64,000 bases of DNA from an uncultured Tenacibaculum sp. (GTDB lineage Bacteria > Bacteroidota > Bacteroidia > Flavobacteriales > Flavobacteriaceae): the NCBI RefSeq assembly GCF_947494125.1, contig NZ_CANLTU010000001.1, positions 310,001 through 374,000 on the forward strand. The letters are read 5' to 3'. The notes under the pieces were generated by a model. It saw nothing but the letters and a program-made list of their open reading frames with translations, was not told the origin of the DNA and searched no databases. The position numbers and the translations under genes are program-made. Shown here one piece after another: positions 18,947-26,736 of this stretch. How positions within the stretch are numbered: the stretch's first letter is position 1; each line of letters begins with the position of its first letter.

Positions 18947-19381
18947 ATGGCAATATCAGATTTATATTCAAGCGGAAAACACAAACAAGAAAAAGGACAT
19001 TTTGCAAGTATTGTTAAAATAGCAAAAGCTAATGGGATTATTTCTAATGGTGAGCAAAAACTATTAGATAGGGCTGCAAAGAAATTACACATTAATCAAG
19101 TAGAGTATGCTGAGATTTTAAAAAGTCCTGAAAAATTCCCTGTAAACCCACCTATAAGTTACGATGAACGTATTGAACGCTTATATCGTTTAACAAAAAT
19201 GGTTTTTGCAGACGATCATGTTCATAAAGATCAGGTTATATTAATGCAAAAAATAGCTATTGCTTTACATTTTCCAATAGATAATGTTGAGAAAGTTTGC
19301 GATGAAGCTTTACACTTGGTATTAAATAATAATGACTTAGATAATTTTACAAACGCCATTAAAAAAGTAAACGCTATTTAA
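18947..19381 (+). CDS. TerB-family tellurite-resistance-like protein
   Basis: 144 residues, all helical, with the acidic-helix TerB pattern: HFASIVKIAKANGIISNGEQ (~20-39) and the second repeat-like half with LTKMVFADDHVHKDQ (~82-96) and IAIALHFP. TerB domains have two EF-hand-like acidic helix pairs that bind metal, and are found alone in many Bacteroidota without a ter operon. No other ter gene is near, so a role in tellurite resistance is not supported; a metal-binding or stress function is more likely. The OMP gene follows after 54 bases. Confidence 0.8.
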   Translation: MAISDLYSSGKHKQEKGHFASIVKIAKANGIISNGEQKLLDRAAKKLHINQVEYAEILKSPEKFPVNPPISYDERIERLYRLTKMVFADDHVHKDQVILMQKIAIALHFPIDNVEKVCDEALHLVLNNNDLDNFTNAIKKVNAI

Positions 19382-19435
19382 ACAGATTTATACTAAATTC
19401 GCGCTAACCTAGTTATTATTATAAATCTACTATTA

Positions 19436-20029
19436 ATGAAAAATAAAATTTTACTTATAGCCATACTTTGTTGTTCTTTAAATTTGGTTTCTCAAAATTT
19501 AAACGATACTTGGCAAATTGGTATTGGTATGGGAGTTACAAAATTTAGCGCTAGTGATGCTGCTTTTATTGGAGATGGATATCAGTTTCAAGTACCTGTG
19601 GTTAGTTTAACAATGCCTGTTGGCGAACGTTTTTCTATTGATGGTGCTATGTCTATAAACACTATTGATAATATTGGTTTAATTGAAAACTCAGCAAGTT
19701 ATTTCTCGTTAGACGCGTCTTTACGTTATAATTTTGATGCCGTTTTAAATAATTTTAGTCCGTATGTTTTTGCTGGTGGAAGTGTTGTTGATTCTGAAAG
19801 AAAAATGACTCCAACGTTTAACATTGGTGCAGGTGGAATTTATTGGTTAACCGATACTATTGGTGTAAACCCACAAGTATTTTACAAACATTCTTTTGAA
19901 AGTTATGAGAGTATGCGCTCTCATATACAAGGAACTTTAAGTGTTGTATTTAGACTAAACTGGGGTAATACATCTGGTGGAAATTCTCCAACAAAATCTA
20001 ATGCTTCTTGTTATTACAATCAGTTTTAA
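19436..20029 (+). CDS. Small outer-membrane beta-barrel protein
   Basis: 197 residues with a signal peptide (MKNKILLIAILCCSLNLVSQ, cleaved near 20). The mature part has alternating hydrophobic/polar strands with aromatic ends, as in an eight-stranded OmpW/OmpX-like barrel: WQIGIGMGVTKF, DASLRYNFDAV, NFSPYVFAGGSV, FNIGAGGIYWL, LSVVFRLNWG. It does not end in an aromatic residue; the final ~18 residues are polar. Probably a structural or adhesion-like barrel of unknown function. A strong bidirectional terminator follows at 20051-20081. Confidence 0.75.
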   Translation: MKNKILLIAILCCSLNLVSQNLNDTWQIGIGMGVTKFSASDAAFIGDGYQFQVPVVSLTMPVGERFSIDGAMSINTIDNIGLIENSASYFSLDASLRYNFDAVLNNFSPYVFAGGSVVDSERKMTPTFNIGAGGIYWLTDTIGVNPQVFYKHSFESYESMRSHIQGTLSVVFRLNWGNTSGGNSPTKSNASCYYNQF

Positions 20030-20050
20030 AAAAGTAATATTTATACAAAT

Positions 20051-20081
20051 AAAAAAATCCGGTTTAAAACCGGATTTTTTT
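20051..20081. terminator. Bidirectional intrinsic terminator between the OMP gene and gltX
   Basis: Inverted repeat AAAAAATCCGG-TTT / AAA-CCGGATTTTTT with A-runs and T-runs on both sides. It can stop the plus-strand OMP transcript and the minus-strand gltX transcript, whose stop codon is at 20085. Confidence 0.85.
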
Positions 20082-20084
20082 ATT

Positions 20085-21602
20085 CTATGATAATTTTTCT
20101 ATTGCGTTTTTTATTCTTTGCAATGTTGTTTCTTTACCTATCATTGTCATTATATCAAACAAATCTGGTCCTGCTAATTTACCTACCAAACTCAATCGAA
20201 GTGGTTGCATTACTTTACCAAAACCAATTTCTTTAGAGGTAATCCATCCTTTAATTTCTGTTTGAGCTGTTTCTATAGTAAAATCTTCAATGTTTGAAAT
20301 TACAGCAGTTAATTCTTCCATTAACGCTCCTGTTGTTTCTTTCCATTGTTTTTTAGCTGCTTTAGCATCATATTCTGTTGGGTTTTGGAAGAAAAAACTT
20401 GATAAATTCCAAAAATCTGCAACAAATACTGCTCTTTCTTTTATTAAAGAAACTACTTTTTCTGCATAAGCTTCATCAGAAGTAATTCCTTTTTCTTTAA
20501 GAATAGGTAAATATAATTCTGTTAATTCTTTATCTGCTTTTTGCTGTAAATATTGCTGATTAAACCAGTTTGTTTTATCTGGACTAAACTTTGCACCTGA
20601 TTTACTTACTCTACTTAAATCAAATGATTTTATTAATTCTTCTAAAGAAAATATTTCTTGTTCTGTACCAGGATTCCATCCTAATAAAGCAAGCATGTTT
20701 ATAAATGCATCATTAAAATATCCATCTTCTTTATATCCTCTAGAAACATCTCCTGATTGTTCATTTGTATATTCTAATGGAAACACTGGAAACCCTAATT
20801 TATCACCATCTCTTTTACTTAATTTACCTTTTCCTACTGGTTTTAAAATTAAAGGTAAATGTGCAAATTTAGGTGCAGTCCAATCAAAAGCTTTGTATAA
20901 TAACATGTGAAGTGGGAGAGAAGGTAACCATTCTTCTCCTCGTATAACATGCGATATTTCCATTAAATGATCATCAACAATATTTGCTAAATGATAGGTT
21001 GGCATTCCATCTGATTTAAACAATACTTTATCATCTAAAGTATTCGTCTCTATTTTAATTGTACCACGTATTTCATCTTGTAATATTAAAGTTTCATCTT
21101 GTGGTGTTTTAAAACGTACTACGTATTTTTCACCTGCTTCTAGTTTAGATGCTACTTCTTCTTTTGAAAGCGCTAATGAGTTTTGTAACTTTTCACGATT
21201 ATGCCAATTATATATAAACGTTTTACCGTTTTCTTCATGATTTTTACGATGCGCATCTAGTTCTTCTGCAGTATCAAACGCATAATATGCCCACCCTTTT
21301 TCAATTAATTGATCTGCATATTCTTTATATAATTCTTTTCTTTCTGACTGACGGTATGGTCCAAATTTTTCATTTTTACCTGGTCCTTCATCAAATGGAA
21401 TATTACACCATTCTAATGAATCAATTATGTATTGTTCTGCATTAGCTACATAACGTGTTTGATCTGTATCTTCTATACGTAATACAAAAGTTCCGTTGTG
21501 TTTTTTAGCGAATAAATAATTGAATAGTGCTGTTCTTACACCACCAATATGTAAAGGTCCTGTTGGACTAGGAGCAAAGCGTACTCTTACGTTATCAGTC
21601 AT
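20085..21602 (-). CDS. gltX: Glutamyl-tRNA synthetase
   Basis: 505 residues, class I synthetase. The HIGH motif appears as PSPTGPLHIGG (H18-G21) and the KMSKS loop as GKLSKRDGDK (~260). The DxDxT-like segment RIEDTDQTR (~42-50) and RGEEWLPSLPLHMLLY match discriminating bacterial GluRS. It charges tRNA-Glu for translation and tetrapyrrole synthesis. The ATG at 21602 is 20 bases after a TATCTTTG -7 element. Its 3' end meets a bidirectional terminator. Confidence 0.97.
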   Translation of the reverse strand: MTDNVRVRFAPSPTGPLHIGGVRTALFNYLFAKKHNGTFVLRIEDTDQTRYVANAEQYIIDSLEWCNIPFDEGPGKNEKFGPYRQSERKELYKEYADQLIEKGWAYYAFDTAEELDAHRKNHEENGKTFIYNWHNREKLQNSLALSKEEVASKLEAGEKYVVRFKTPQDETLILQDEIRGTIKIETNTLDDKVLFKSDGMPTYHLANIVDDHLMEISHVIRGEEWLPSLPLHMLLYKAFDWTAPKFAHLPLILKPVGKGKLSKRDGDKLGFPVFPLEYTNEQSGDVSRGYKEDGYFNDAFINMLALLGWNPGTEQEIFSLEELIKSFDLSRVSKSGAKFSPDKTNWFNQQYLQQKADKELTELYLPILKEKGITSDEAYAEKVVSLIKERAVFVADFWNLSSFFFQNPTEYDAKAAKKQWKETTGALMEELTAVISNIEDFTIETAQTEIKGWITSKEIGFGKVMQPLRLSLVGKLAGPDLFDIMTMIGKETTLQRIKNAIEKLS

Positions 21603-21621
21603 TTTTTTTTATTTGAAAGCG

Positions 21622-21629
21622 CAAAGATA
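21622..21629 (-). promoter_or_regulatory. -7 element (TATCTTTG) of gltX
   Basis: The minus strand reads TATCTTTG, matching TAnnTTTG, with the expected start about 10-15 bases before the gltX ATG. The -33 position falls at the preceding terminator hairpin and has no TTTG, so the promoter is only partly supported. Confidence 0.4.
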
Positions 21630-21644
21630 GTTTTAATATAATCA

Positions 21645-21671
21645 TAAAAAAAGCGAGCCTAAGCTCGCTTT
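21645..21671 (-). terminator. Intrinsic terminator of the double-glycine peptide gene
   Basis: The inverted repeat AAAGCGAGC / GCTCGCTTT with a 4-base loop (21659-21662) is followed on the minus strand by a T-run (21650-21645). It begins 4 bases after the peptide stop codon and separates it from gltX. Confidence 0.85.
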
Positions 21672-21674
21672 ATA

Positions 21675-21827
21675 TTATTTGTATTGACAATATCCATTAT
21701 AACAAAATGAATCCCATGGTGGACAATCGCTATCTTTAAAACACCTAATATGTCTCCATCCTCCACTAATTGTTTTTTGTTCTTCCTTATTTAGTGTAAT
21801 ACCTAAATTTGAAATGTTTTTTAACAT
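21675..21827 (-). CDS. Short double-glycine-leader, four-cysteine peptide (bacteriocin- or signal-like)
   Basis: 50 residues. The leader MLKNISNLGITLNKEEQ, then KTISGG, matches the leaders of flavobacterial ComC/bacteriocin-like peptides: a helical stretch with Leu at spaced positions, a Glu/Gln-Lys turn, and Gly-Gly at 22-23 as the peptidase cut site. The predicted 27-residue core starts at Trp24 and has four cysteines (29, 35, 42, 47; spacing x5, x6, x4) in a CFKDSDCPPWDSFCYNGYC layout, compatible with two disulfides. It has its own terminator, and another terminator lies upstream, so it is monocistronic. No exporter (peptidase-ABC transporter) or immunity gene is nearby; these would be encoded elsewhere. 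Antibacterial or signalling activity is inferred. Confidence 0.75.
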   Translation of the reverse strand: MLKNISNLGITLNKEEQKTISGGWRHIRCFKDSDCPPWDSFCYNGYCQYK

Positions 21828-21901
21828 GATTAAAAATTTTAAGATTAGTTAGTATAGCAATCTACTATTAAATAAAAATCTTAAGAGATTTTTTCCCATA
21901 A

Positions 21902-21928
21902 AAAAAGTAAGGATATACCTTACTTTTT
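21902..21928 (-). terminator. Intrinsic terminator of the 21927-22754 barrel gene
   Basis: Inverted repeat AAAAAGTAAGG / CCTTACTTTTT with a 5-base loop. It overlaps the stop codon of the upstream gene and is followed on the minus strand by more T-rich sequence. It insulates the small peptide gene from that gene. Confidence 0.75.
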
Positions 21929-22754
21929 AAAATTTATGATACAATCCAAAAGTTAGTGCTGGTTTCTTTGCAACATTTCTCCCTGCTAATGCTCCACCAA
22001 AACCTAAATTAACTCCTGTTTTATTGTTTATTTCTCCTATAAACTTCAATCCAAATGCAGCATAACTTTGGTTATTAACATACAATCCTGTTAATACATT
22101 TTGAATTGGTAAAGCAACATCTCCATTTTTTAAAGAAGCTACTCCATCTAAAAATCCTGCAATCCATAACCAATCAATTGCTTTGTATCCTATTTCTCCT
22201 CCAAGTTTATAATTACTACTATAATCATTCGTACGGATATCAAAACCTGTAGATGCTTGAATATACCATTTATCAAAACCTCTTCCAGCAATAAATAATG
22301 GTGTTAATGTCCACGCATCATAACCTGTTCGTAAACCCGAAGCATTTTCATAACTTCCTGTATTTGCTTCAACAGTTAATTGACCAGACAATAGCCATTT
22401 TTTATTATAAAAATTGTGCTTTATTCCTAGTTGAATATTTCCTAATGATGTTTTAGATTCTCCTATGGTTAATGATATTGGTTGAGCCAAACCTCCAGAT
22501 TTCACCATTTTAAAAGGCACTGATGCTATTAATGTTGTTTTATCAGTCAGTCCATATTCACCATATAACTGTAGTGTATTGTCTGTGATTTTACGGTTTG
22601 TACTATAATCAGGATTTCCAAACAACTTATCGTAATTAGCAATCGTTGTAAACGATAATTGTACATATCCTTCATTCTTCTTTTTTGTCCATGGGCTTTG
22701 CGCTAAAAGATTTAAGGAGAAAAAGAATAAAAGTAAAATAGATAGTTTTTTCAT
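21927..22754 (-). CDS. Outer-membrane beta-barrel protein (transporter-like)
   Basis: 275 residues from the ATG at 22754, chosen because it begins a clear signal peptide (MKKLSILLLFFFSLNLLAQ); an upstream in-frame ATG at 22829 would put 25 basic residues before it. The mature protein is a string of amphipathic strands ending in YHKF, an aromatic C terminus typical of outer-membrane barrels. Strands such as LQLYGEYGLTDKTTLIASVPF and LSGQLTVEAN match the flavobacterial transporter-like barrel family (MetA-pathway phenol-degradation-like fold). No substrate can be assigned. Confidence 0.72.
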   Translation of the reverse strand: MKKLSILLLFFFSLNLLAQSPWTKKKNEGYVQLSFTTIANYDKLFGNPDYSTNRKITDNTLQLYGEYGLTDKTTLIASVPFKMVKSGGLAQPISLTIGESKTSLGNIQLGIKHNFYNKKWLLSGQLTVEANTGSYENASGLRTGYDAWTLTPLFIAGRGFDKWYIQASTGFDIRTNDYSSNYKLGGEIGYKAIDWLWIAGFLDGVASLKNGDVALPIQNVLTGLYVNNQSYAAFGLKFIGEINNKTGVNLGFGGALAGRNVAKKPALTFGLYHKF

Positions 22755-22876
22755 GTTTAACGTTTTTAATTTTTTAATAAATAAGAATTTTAAAGTTTTA
22801 GTAGTTATTAATAATAAATTCTTACACATATCTTTAACAATAACTTACTTTTAAAAATAGTACTTTTATACTTGAT

Positions 22877-25800
22877 ATGGAGAAATTTAATATAATAGAG
22901 CAAAAATTACTACAATTTAGTAAGAAGTACTACACTAACGAATTAATAAAAGGAGGTATCCTTTTTATTTCTTTAGGTTTAATATACCTTTTTTTTACCT
23001 TATTTATTGAATATTTCTTGTGGCTTAAACCCAATGCAAGAACTATTTTATTTTGGTTATTTATTGTTGTTGAATTATTTCTATTTTTCCGTTTTATTTG
23101 TTTTCCAATTTTTAAAATTACTGGATTACAAAAAGGAATTTCTTTTGAAGAAGCTTCAAAATTAATTGGAAATCATTTTCCTGAAGTTAAAGACAAACTT
23201 TTAAATGTACTACAGCTAAAACAAAATAATGAAAACTCTGATTTATTATTAGCTAGCATTGAACAAAAATCTAGTGTATTACAACCTATTTCTTTTAATA
23301 AAGCTATAGACTTTAAAAAAAATAGAAAGTATTTAAAGTACGCTTTAATTCCTCTTTTAATTTGGTTCTTTACTTTTTTAACTGGAACTACTAGTAAACT
23401 ATCGCAAAGTTTTAATCGTGTAGTAAATCATTCTGTGGCTTACACTCCTCCAGCTCCTTTTTATTTTAATTCAACTACAGAAAATTTAAAAGTTATTAAA
23501 GGAAAAGATATTACTGTGTATATTCAAGCAACTGGTGATGTTATTCCTCAAGAAGCTAAAATTCATTTTAATAATCAGCAATACTATTTAGAGAATGAAG
23601 GTAACGGACTTTTCTCTTATACTTTTATAGAAGTTCAAGAAGCTTTTAGTTTTTATACTAGTGCTAATACTATTAAATCCAATTCATTTGATGTATCCGT
23701 AATAAACACACCCTCTATTCAAAATATATCTTTAAACTTAAAGTATCCAAACTATACTAAAAAGAAAAATGAAACAATTTTAAACACAGGAAACATAAAT
23801 GTTCCACAAGGAACAATTGTACAATGGGACATAAAAACAACTGAAACAGATAGTGTTAACTTAATTTTAAACAAAGAACGTTTTAATTTTTCTAAAAAAA
23901 ACATAGCTGAATTTCAACTTAAAAAAAGAATTTTAGAAAGTATTAATTATCAAATAACAACTTCCAATAAAAACTTAAAAGATTACGAACAGTTACAATT
24001 TTCTATTGATGTTATTAAAGATGAATATCCAACAATTAATGTTAACTCTAACATCGATAGTATTAGTAGAGGTAATGCACAATTTGCTGGTCAGATTTCA
24101 GATGATTATGGTTTTAAAAAATTAGAATTGGTTTACTATGATAAAAATAATATTCAAAATACTAGTAACCGAATAATCAATATAAACAAAAACAATATTC
24201 AGAATTTCTATTTTGAGTTTCCAAAAAACCTTAATTTAATAGAAGGAGTTAATTACGAAATGTATTTTCAAGTATACGACAACGATGTAATTAATGGCAG
24301 TAAAAAAACGATTAGCAGAAAATTTTCTTATCGTCAAAAAACCACAAATGAAATTGAAAACGAACTTTTACAGGAACAACGTAATTACATTCAAAATTTA
24401 GAAAACTCATTAAGTAAGCAAGAGAAAAGTAAAAAGGAATTAGAGAAAATTCAATTTGAACTTCAGAATAAAAAGAATGTCAATTGGAATGATCAGAAAA
24501 AAATTAAGAATTTAATTAAGCGTCAGGATCAGTATAAAGAAATGATGCAACGTCAAACTCAAAAACTACAAGAAAATTTCTCAGAAAAAAAAGAGAAAAA
24601 CGAAAAACTGCAGGATAAAAAAGAAGATTTAAAAAAGAGAATTGAGGAGCTTAAAAAGTTAGAAAAGCAACAAAAATTATTAGATGAATTAAAAAAGTTA
24701 GCTGATAAACTTAACAGGGAAGATTTAATTAAAAAAACAAAAGAATTAGCTGAACAGAATAAGCAACAGGAGAGAAGCTTAGAACGTATATTAGAAATGA
24801 CTAAACGTTATTATGTTGAGCAAAAAATGCAGAAGATAGCTGATGATATTAATGAGCTAGCAAAGAAGCAAGAAGGTTTAAACAAAAAAGAAACCGCTAA
24901 AGAAGAACAGAATAAAATTAATAAAGAGTTTCAGGATATAAAAAAGAAGTTAAATGAATTAAAGAAGGATAATAATAAATTAAAATCTCCAATGGAAATT
25001 CCTTCTTTAGAAAAACTAACTAAAGAAACTCAAGAAGAATTAAATAAAGCCGATGATAATTTAGATAAAGGAAAACAACAAGAATCTAAAAAGAATCAGA
25101 AAAAAGCCTCAGAAAAAATGCAAGAAATGAGTCAGAAAATGCAAGACTCTATGCAACAAATGAGTGCTGATATGGAAGAAGAAAGCATGGAAGGTTTACG
25201 ACAAATTTTAGAGAATTTATTAATTTTCTCTTTTGACCAAGAAGCCTTAATGAACATATTTTCATCTAGTAATTCTTCGCATCCTAATTTTGGTAAAAAT
25301 CTACAAAAGCAACATTTACTTAAAAGCTATTTTGAACACGTAGACGATAGTTTATTTGTTTTATCAATGAAGGTTCCTAAGATATCTTCAAAGGTTCAAG
25401 ATCAATTAGCATTAGCTCATTATAATTTAAATCAATCTTTAGAAAACTTCGCAGACAACAAATTTCAAAAAGGCATTTCAAATCAACGCTATGTAATGAC
25501 ATCTGCAAACACTTTAGCTGACATGTTAAGTAATACTCTTGACGCTATGAATAATCCTAAACCTGGAAGCGGAAAAGGGAAGGGGAAAGGAAAATCATTT
25601 AGCTTACCAGATATTATTCAAAAACAAAATGAGTTAATGAATAAGATGAAAAAGGGAATGAAGAAACAAAACCAAGGAAAACCTAAAGATAGTAAAGATG
25701 GAAAGAAAGGCGGAAAGATGGATGGTAAAAAAGGTAAAGATGGAAAGAAAGAAGGAGAAAGCGGTGAACAAGGTGAAGGTTTAAATGGTGAATTATATCA

Positions 25801-26200
25801 AATATATAAAGAGCAATCACAGTTAAGAGAACAATTAGAAAATGCAATAAAAGAAGGAAATGGTTCTAATGGAAAAGCTAAAAAAGCTTTAAAAGAAATG
25901 GAACAATTAGAAAATGAAATTCTAGAAAAAGGATTCACTCAACAAAGCATTAATAGAATGCAGCAATTAAACTACGAACTCCTTAAATTAGATAAAGCAA
26001 CCTTTGAACAAAACCGTGATAAAAAGAGAAAATCAAATACTAATTTACAAGAATTTAATAACGGTACTTCTAAAGAATTAAAATTCAAAAAGCTGTTTTA
26101 TAACCAAACAGAGATATTAAACAGACAATCACTACCTTTGCGCCAAAATTATAAAAAGAAGGTACAAGAGTATTTTAACCTTCCTAAAAACAAAAAGTAA
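22877..26200 (+). CDS. DUF4175-family large membrane coiled-coil protein
   Basis: 1107 residues. Three membrane helices lie near the N terminus (~28-48, ~57-78, ~152-170), followed by a beta-rich, Ig-like extracytoplasmic stretch (~195-480), long Lys/Glu/Gln coiled coils (~485-770), a helical domain (~780-900), a low-complexity Gly/Lys-rich segment (~905-965), and a final coiled coil. This order is that of the DUF4175 family common in Bacteroidota and often linked to BatABC-type or MoxR genes; those are not present here. Function unknown. It probably sits in the inner membrane with a large periplasmic part. The 91-base gap to ybeY shows no terminator. Confidence 0.8.
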   Translation: MEKFNIIEQKLLQFSKKYYTNELIKGGILFISLGLIYLFFTLFIEYFLWLKPNARTILFWLFIVVELFLFFRFICFPIFKITGLQKGISFEEASKLIGNHFPEVKDKLLNVLQLKQNNENSDLLLASIEQKSSVLQPISFNKAIDFKKNRKYLKYALIPLLIWFFTFLTGTTSKLSQSFNRVVNHSVAYTPPAPFYFNSTTENLKVIKGKDITVYIQATGDVIPQEAKIHFNNQQYYLENEGNGLFSYTFIEVQEAFSFYTSANTIKSNSFDVSVINTPSIQNISLNLKYPNYTKKKNETILNTGNINVPQGTIVQWDIKTTETDSVNLILNKERFNFSKKNIAEFQLKKRILESINYQITTSNKNLKDYEQLQFSIDVIKDEYPTINVNSNIDSISRGNAQFAGQISDDYGFKKLELVYYDKNNIQNTSNRIININKNNIQNFYFEFPKNLNLIEGVNYEMYFQVYDNDVINGSKKTISRKFSYRQKTTNEIENELLQEQRNYIQNLENSLSKQEKSKKELEKIQFELQNKKNVNWNDQKKIKNLIKRQDQYKEMMQRQTQKLQENFSEKKEKNEKLQDKKEDLKKRIEELKKLEKQQKLLDELKKLADKLNREDLIKKTKELAEQNKQQERSLERILEMTKRYYVEQKMQKIADDINELAKKQEGLNKKETAKEEQNKINKEFQDIKKKLNELKKDNNKLKSPMEIPSLEKLTKETQEELNKADDNLDKGKQQESKKNQKKASEKMQEMSQKMQDSMQQMSADMEEESMEGLRQILENLLIFSFDQEALMNIFSSSNSSHPNFGKNLQKQHLLKSYFEHVDDSLFVLSMKVPKISSKVQDQLALAHYNLNQSLENFADNKFQKGISNQRYVMTSANTLADMLSNTLDAMNNPKPGSGKGKGKGKSFSLPDIIQKQNELMNKMKKGMKKQNQGKPKDSKDGKKGGKMDGKKGKDGKKEGESGEQGEGLNGELYQIYKEQSQLREQLENAIKEGNGSNGKAKKALKEMEQLENEILEKGFTQQSINRMQQLNYELLKLDKATFEQNRDKKRKSNTNLQEFNNGTSKELKFKKLFYNQTEILNRQSLPLRQNYKKKVQEYFNLPKNKK

Positions 26201-26291
26201 TCCATTCAATTTAGTATTTAAAACTATCTATTTTATTTATTAAATTGATTTATTACTGAATTAATGAATTAATTATCCTGATAAATAAAGA

Positions 26292-26708
26292 ATGATTGAC
26301 TTTAATTATGAAACCAATTTTCAATTAGAAAGTGAACAAAAAACTTCCAATTGGATTCAAAGCTGTATAGAAGAAGAAGGCTTTGAATTAGGTGAGATTA
26401 ACTATATATTTTGTGACGATTCATATTTACACAAAATTAATATTGAATTTTTACAACACGATACTTTTACTGATATTATTAGTTTCGATTATACACTTGG
26501 AAAATTAGTGGGTGGAGATATTTTTATATCTATAGAGCGTGTAAAAGAGAATGCAGAACAATTTAATGTTTCTTTTGAAAATGAATTACACAGAGTTATA
26601 ATTCATGGTGTTTTACATTATATGAAATACAAAGACAAAACAGAAGAAGAGAAACAAATTATGCGCGATAAAGAAAACAATTGCTTAAAAAATTTAAATA
26701 ATAACTAA
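26292..26708 (+). CDS. ybeY: Endoribonuclease YbeY (rRNA maturation)
   Basis: 138 residues. The metal site normally reads HGxLHLxGYDH; here it is IIHGVLHYMKYKDK. The first two His are kept and the third ligand position is Asp, which can still bind zinc. I recall the same substitution in other Bacteroidota YbeY proteins. The upstream DIISFDYT segment and downstream EEEKQIMRDKE are family-typical. YbeY acts in 16S rRNA 3'-end maturation and ribosome quality control. mnmG follows after 28 bases, which contain a parS-like palindrome. Confidence 0.9.
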   Translation: MIDFNYETNFQLESEQKTSNWIQSCIEEEGFELGEINYIFCDDSYLHKINIEFLQHDTFTDIISFDYTLGKLVGGDIFISIERVKENAEQFNVSFENELHRVIIHGVLHYMKYKDKTEEEKQIMRDKENNCLKNLNNN

Positions 26709-26712
26709 AACC

Positions 26713-26726
26713 GTTCCACGTGGAAC
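26713..26726. promoter_or_regulatory. parS-like palindrome, perfect core
   Basis: GTTCCACGTGGAAC is a perfect 14-base palindrome and an exact match to the core of the near-universal ParB site TGTTnCACGTGnAACA; only the two outermost bases differ (C and T). It sits in the 28-base gap between ybeY and mnmG. Confidence 0.7.
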
Positions 26727-26736
26727 TGAATTAAAA

